Virus record (IMG/VR): IMGVR_UViG_3300047548_000910
Coordinates: 1 to 23,359 of that record
Origin: a virus
Reading direction: 5' to 3' (one strand)
Length of the DNA: 23,359 nt
Shown one piece after another: positions 20,331 to 23,359 of this stretch. The notes below the pieces were generated by a model that saw only the letters and a program-made list of their open reading frames with translations, was not told where the DNA came from and made no database searches. Position 1 is the first letter of the stretch, and each line of letters opens with the position of its first letter. Both the position numbers and the translations under genes were made by a program.

Positions 20331-23279
20331 ATGGCTAACATAACAGCGTTACAAGTTCAGATTAATCAGATTAGGGCTCAGCTTGCTGTTCTTAGAGATC
20401 GCCTTAATCGACTTTTAGATGATCCGCTTTCGAGTCGCAGCGAGCGACAAGAAGTCCAAAAAGAAATAGATCAACTTGAGTTGCAATTGGGCGTTCTTGA
20501 AAAAGAATTAGCAGCAGCATCCGCCACGGCAGCAGACGATTCGTTGATAACACAGATACCGCCTCCGCCGGTAACTGCTGGTCAAACAGTCAATGATGAT
20601 TCAATAGACAATCCTATTAGGCCTCCTGCACTAGAAGCTGATCCTGTGACTGGTAGGATTACGCCAGCTAATCCGCTGGTAGTACCTACCAATGCTGATT
20701 CGACTCCCACAGCAGAAAGCGGAGCCATAGATCTCAACACTGACGGACCTGTGGTTCCGTTGACAGTGACACAAGCTGAAATTAACAAGCCAGATACTCC
20801 TATTCCTATTCCCGAGGATGTAATTGACACGGGTCGTGTACCTCTCACAGTTACCCCAAAACCTGGAGCCAAAGTTCCATTGGCTCCGGGCAGAGGCATC
20901 AACGATGACGCAGTTACAGTGGGCCCTAGGCAAACAAGCACTGAAGTCAACAACACCTATAACAATCCACAAACTGTACAGCCACAGGCCAATGTATTGG
21001 ATCAATTCGGTAGCTACACCTATTCTATCAGTGTGTATTTGATGAGTCCTGAACAGTATGCTACTTTGGTGCAAAGCAAAGTAAAAACAGTGGTTGGCTA
21101 TAATTTACTGTTCCAAAGTGCAGGTGCTCCGGTGGGCGGCCGTAGTCCTTACTTTGGCAATGACTTCTACATCGACGGGTTGACGCTGGAAACAGCGTTC
21201 CCAGGCAAGGGCACACGCCAATCGCACAGTGCTGCATCATTTAAGATGACAGTGATTGAGCCTAATGGCATTAGCTTCCTTGACCGTTTGTATCAAGCTG
21301 TTCAAGAATTCAAACCTCAAGACGCATCTGGTGCAGTTAACTATACCGCTGCTCAGTATCTGCTGGTTATACGTTGGTACGGCTGGGACCTCAATGGCAA
21401 ATTAATCAAAGGCCTAGGCGGAAACACATTGAGCGATCCTAATGCAGCCGTTGAAAAGTTTATACCATTTCGCATATCCAAGCTCAACTGGGGCGTTAGC
21501 AACAAACTAGTGACCTATGATTTTGAGTGTATGCCGGTGCCGCTGGCCATTGGTGCAACTACATCGCGGGGCACAGTACCTTACAACGTTGAACTGTCTG
21601 ACGGTACTGTAAAAGGTCTGTTGTCAGGTGATGTACAAATACAAGAAACCAGCGGCACCTCGGCCCCGAACAAAGCCAATGCAGCGCCTACTAACAAAAT
21701 AACTGTGCGCCAAGGACTCATGGGGGCCATGAATGATTTCCAGAAAAAGTTAGTAGCTGACGGGATCTACGAAATACCCGACGAATACGAAATTGTGTTT
21801 GTTGACAAAGCAGATGTGATTGCTAGTGCTAGTATTTTAAAACCAGAAAACGTTGTAAAGAATCTCAGCGCCACACCTATGGCTCCGCCGGTAACCAAAA
21901 ATGCAACAGGGTTAGATCCCAGCAGAGTCAGCATTGACAACAATGTGCGAAACGTTACTATCACAGCAGGTCAGCAGTTGTTACAGGTCATTGACCTTGT
22001 GATTCGTAACAGTACTTTTATCAGTGACCAAGCCCGAGTAGTTAACCAAGAAGAGCCAGAAATCTTCACCGACGAGTTTGGCAATGAATACGAAATACCA
22101 AAAAATACTCCGCCAACTGCACTGATATTGTGGCACAATGTTACTATGAGTGCAGTGCCTACCAAGTACGACAAGAAACGCAACGATTATGCGTTTAAAA
22201 TCACATACTATGTGAGCACATATGTTGCTCCGAACTTTGACAGCAAGTATTTTCCTGTGCCCAAGTTCAACGGTGTTCACAAAAGCTACAAGTATTGGTG
22301 GACTGGTGAGAATACCGCGGTGTTAGATTACCAAGTCACGTTTAATCACATGTATCAACAAACAGTGAGCGGCAGCGAGCCAGGCAATTCTGCCACAGAC
22401 AAGCTGCGTCAGCAGCGGGCAGCAGCCATGCGTGATGTTCCTAAATATGTGTACCAAACTACGAGTACAGAAAGCTCGCAAGGCGCTGAAGGTCGTGCCA
22501 ACGAAATTGCTGCCAATGCTGCGGAATTTTTATACAGTCCTACTGACCTAGCCGAAACCAAACTTCGTATAGTGGGAGACCCTGCATGGATCATGCAAGG
22601 CAGTTTGTCAGAAGGCGTGAACCCTAATCTTTTCAACTTTGGTGGATTTTTGCCCGATGGTACCATCAACATGGACAGCCAGCAAGTGCTGTTTGAAATC
22701 GCCTGGCAGCGCCCACAAGACTATGATCTCGGCACAGGACTGGCAGACCCTTATGCCAATATCAATGGCGCTAGAGAACCTATTCAAAGCAACATTTACA
22801 TTGCTAAAAAATGCATCAGTGAATTCCGCCAAGGCAAGTTTGAACAAACAATTGAAGGATCGTTGTACACATGGCCAATCCCCAGTGGACAAAATACTCC
22901 AGCAACTAAACCAGTCAGCGTCAGTGTTAACAGCAGCGGAGTATCAGACCGTGCAGCAGGCACCGAAGTTACTCGCACCGCCGAGCTGGCAATTCCGGGC
23001 GCAGGCGCAACCGCAGCACCGCCTACCACGGATGCTGTTAATTTGCAAACGACCAATACAACAGATGCCAATAATCTATTGCCTGATACAGTACAGAGAC
23101 AAGAAAATTCAGCACCAATTAGCAATGGCGAAGTTGTTGGCTTAAACTTGCCAGCGCCAGAAGTAATTAGGTCATCGGTATCATCGGATGGTGTTCAAAC
23201 CATAGTAACTCGATCGGTAGATAGTAATGGGGTTGTTTTCTTACAAGAGACTCAGCAGCTAATTACTGTTTCACCATAA
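20331..23279 (+). CDS. Large baseplate/hub structural protein
   Basis: The protein has 982 residues. Residues 1-65 form a coiled coil (LQVQINQIRAQLAVLRDRLN and LELQLGVLEKELAA). Residues 70-220 are a Pro/Thr/Asp-rich flexible linker. From about 220 (NVLDQFGSYTYSISVYLMSP) to about 850 the protein looks beta-rich, with GRSPYFGNDFYIDGLTLETA, SAASFKMTVIEPNGISFLDR, YLLVIRWYGWDLNG and KFIPFRISKLNWGVSNKLVT. Residues about 860-982 are a Ser/Thr/Ala-rich tail. These blocks resemble the hub (gp27-type) structural proteins annotated in environmental T4-like phages, but I cannot show homology to T4 gp27. It lies between gp53 and the next baseplate-type gene, and no signal peptide or membrane segment is seen. 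Confidence 0.75.
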   Translation: MANITALQVQINQIRAQLAVLRDRLNRLLDDPLSSRSERQEVQKEIDQLELQLGVLEKELAAASATAADDSLITQIPPPPVTAGQTVNDDSIDNPIRPPALEADPVTGRITPANPLVVPTNADSTPTAESGAIDLNTDGPVVPLTVTQAEINKPDTPIPIPEDVIDTGRVPLTVTPKPGAKVPLAPGRGINDDAVTVGPRQTSTEVNNTYNNPQTVQPQANVLDQFGSYTYSISVYLMSPEQYATLVQSKVKTVVGYNLLFQSAGAPVGGRSPYFGNDFYIDGLTLETAFPGKGTRQSHSAASFKMTVIEPNGISFLDRLYQAVQEFKPQDASGAVNYTAAQYLLVIRWYGWDLNGKLIKGLGGNTLSDPNAAVEKFIPFRISKLNWGVSNKLVTYDFECMPVPLAIGATTSRGTVPYNVELSDGTVKGLLSGDVQIQETSGTSAPNKANAAPTNKITVRQGLMGAMNDFQKKLVADGIYEIPDEYEIVFVDKADVIASASILKPENVVKNLSATPMAPPVTKNATGLDPSRVSIDNNVRNVTITAGQQLLQVIDLVIRNSTFISDQARVVNQEEPEIFTDEFGNEYEIPKNTPPTALILWHNVTMSAVPTKYDKKRNDYAFKITYYVSTYVAPNFDSKYFPVPKFNGVHKSYKYWWTGENTAVLDYQVTFNHMYQQTVSGSEPGNSATDKLRQQRAAAMRDVPKYVYQTTSTESSQGAEGRANEIAANAAEFLYSPTDLAETKLRIVGDPAWIMQGSLSEGVNPNLFNFGGFLPDGTINMDSQQVLFEIAWQRPQDYDLGTGLADPYANINGAREPIQSNIYIAKKCISEFRQGKFEQTIEGSLYTWPIPSGQNTPATKPVSVSVNSSGVSDRAAGTEVTRTAELAIPGAGATAAPPTTDAVNLQTTNTTDANNLLPDTVQRQENSAPISNGEVVGLNLPAPEVIRSSVSSDGVQTIVTRSVDSNGVVFLQETQQLITVSP

Positions 23280-23288
23280 GGATAGCAC

Positions 23289-23359
23289 ATGTCAGAAGAT
23301 ATTCAGCGAAGTCGAGGTCGGCCACAGAATTACAAGCAGGATCGCGGTGGCGTTCCTGC
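23289..23359 (+). CDS. Start of a further baseplate-region gene (cut by window edge)
   Basis: An ATG at 23289, 9 bases after the previous stop and preceded by AAGGA, opens a frame of 23 codons to the window end: MSEDIQRSRGRPQNYKQDRG then GVP. The short basic start followed by GGVP recalls the N terminus of gp5-type hub proteins before their OB-fold, and the position after gp53 and a hub-like gene supports that, but 23 residues are too few to decide. Confidence 0.55.
   Translation, partial: MSEDIQRSRGRPQNYKQDRGGVP

Noticed and set aside
20631-21074. Minus-strand ORF of 147 codons
   Set aside because: Antisense to the Pro/Thr linker of the 982-residue protein; no start signal or domain.

Overview
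The window is part of the genome of a T4-like (Straboviridae/exo-T4-type) tailed myovirus. The evidence is a near-complete set of T4 hallmark proteins recognisable from their translations: major capsid gp23, scaffold gp22, prohead protease gp21, prohead core protein, portal gp20, baseplate gp26, gp48 and gp53, late sigma factor gp55 and the gp46/gp47 recombination nuclease. T4-type late promoter boxes (TATAAATA) also occur. The set diverges from T4 in protein lengths, gene order and accessory genes, which suggests an environmental (aquatic) relative. The host cannot be named from the sequence.

Layout. (1) 1-5276, minus strand: head module read portal gp20 -> small 72-aa protein -> acidic core protein -> gp21 -> gp22 -> gp23, the T4 order, with gp23 cut by the window edge. 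(2) 5293-8076, minus: a 927-aa tape-measure protein carrying an embedded M15-type zinc peptidase domain. (3) 8118-11892, plus: gp26, a downstream reading frame that looks like a -1 ribosomal frameshift extension of gp26, then a tightly overlapping accessory cassette (unknown 168-aa protein, GNAT/arginyltransferase-like protein, 111-aa alpha-beta protein, DUF6165-like protein, sulfotransferase-like protein). (4) 11893-12322: a 430-base convergent gap with several hairpins and one possible 43-codon minus-strand ORF. (5) 12323-17468, minus: gp55 -> gp47 -> gp46 -> radical SAM/SPASM protein -> GIY-YIG nuclease, led by a strong host-type sigma70 promoter. (6) 17575-end, plus: baseplate genes gp48 (greatly enlarged), gp53 (very short), a 982-aa hub-like structural protein, and the first 23 codons of a further gene.

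How it fits together. The gp55 operon has an early-type promoter. Its sigma factor would recognise the TATAAATA-like boxes ahead of the tape-measure, head and baseplate genes, so the 106-base divergent region at 17469-17574 looks like the early/late switch point. gp46/gp47 supply recombination and DNA-end processing. Head, tape-measure and baseplate modules supply the virion. The most notable observation is the end of gp26: a T TTT TTC slippery heptamer, a 6-base spacer and a perfect 9-bp stem that includes the gp26 stop codon, with a downstream frame open exactly in -1. All names rest on reading the translations, and no database search was run.
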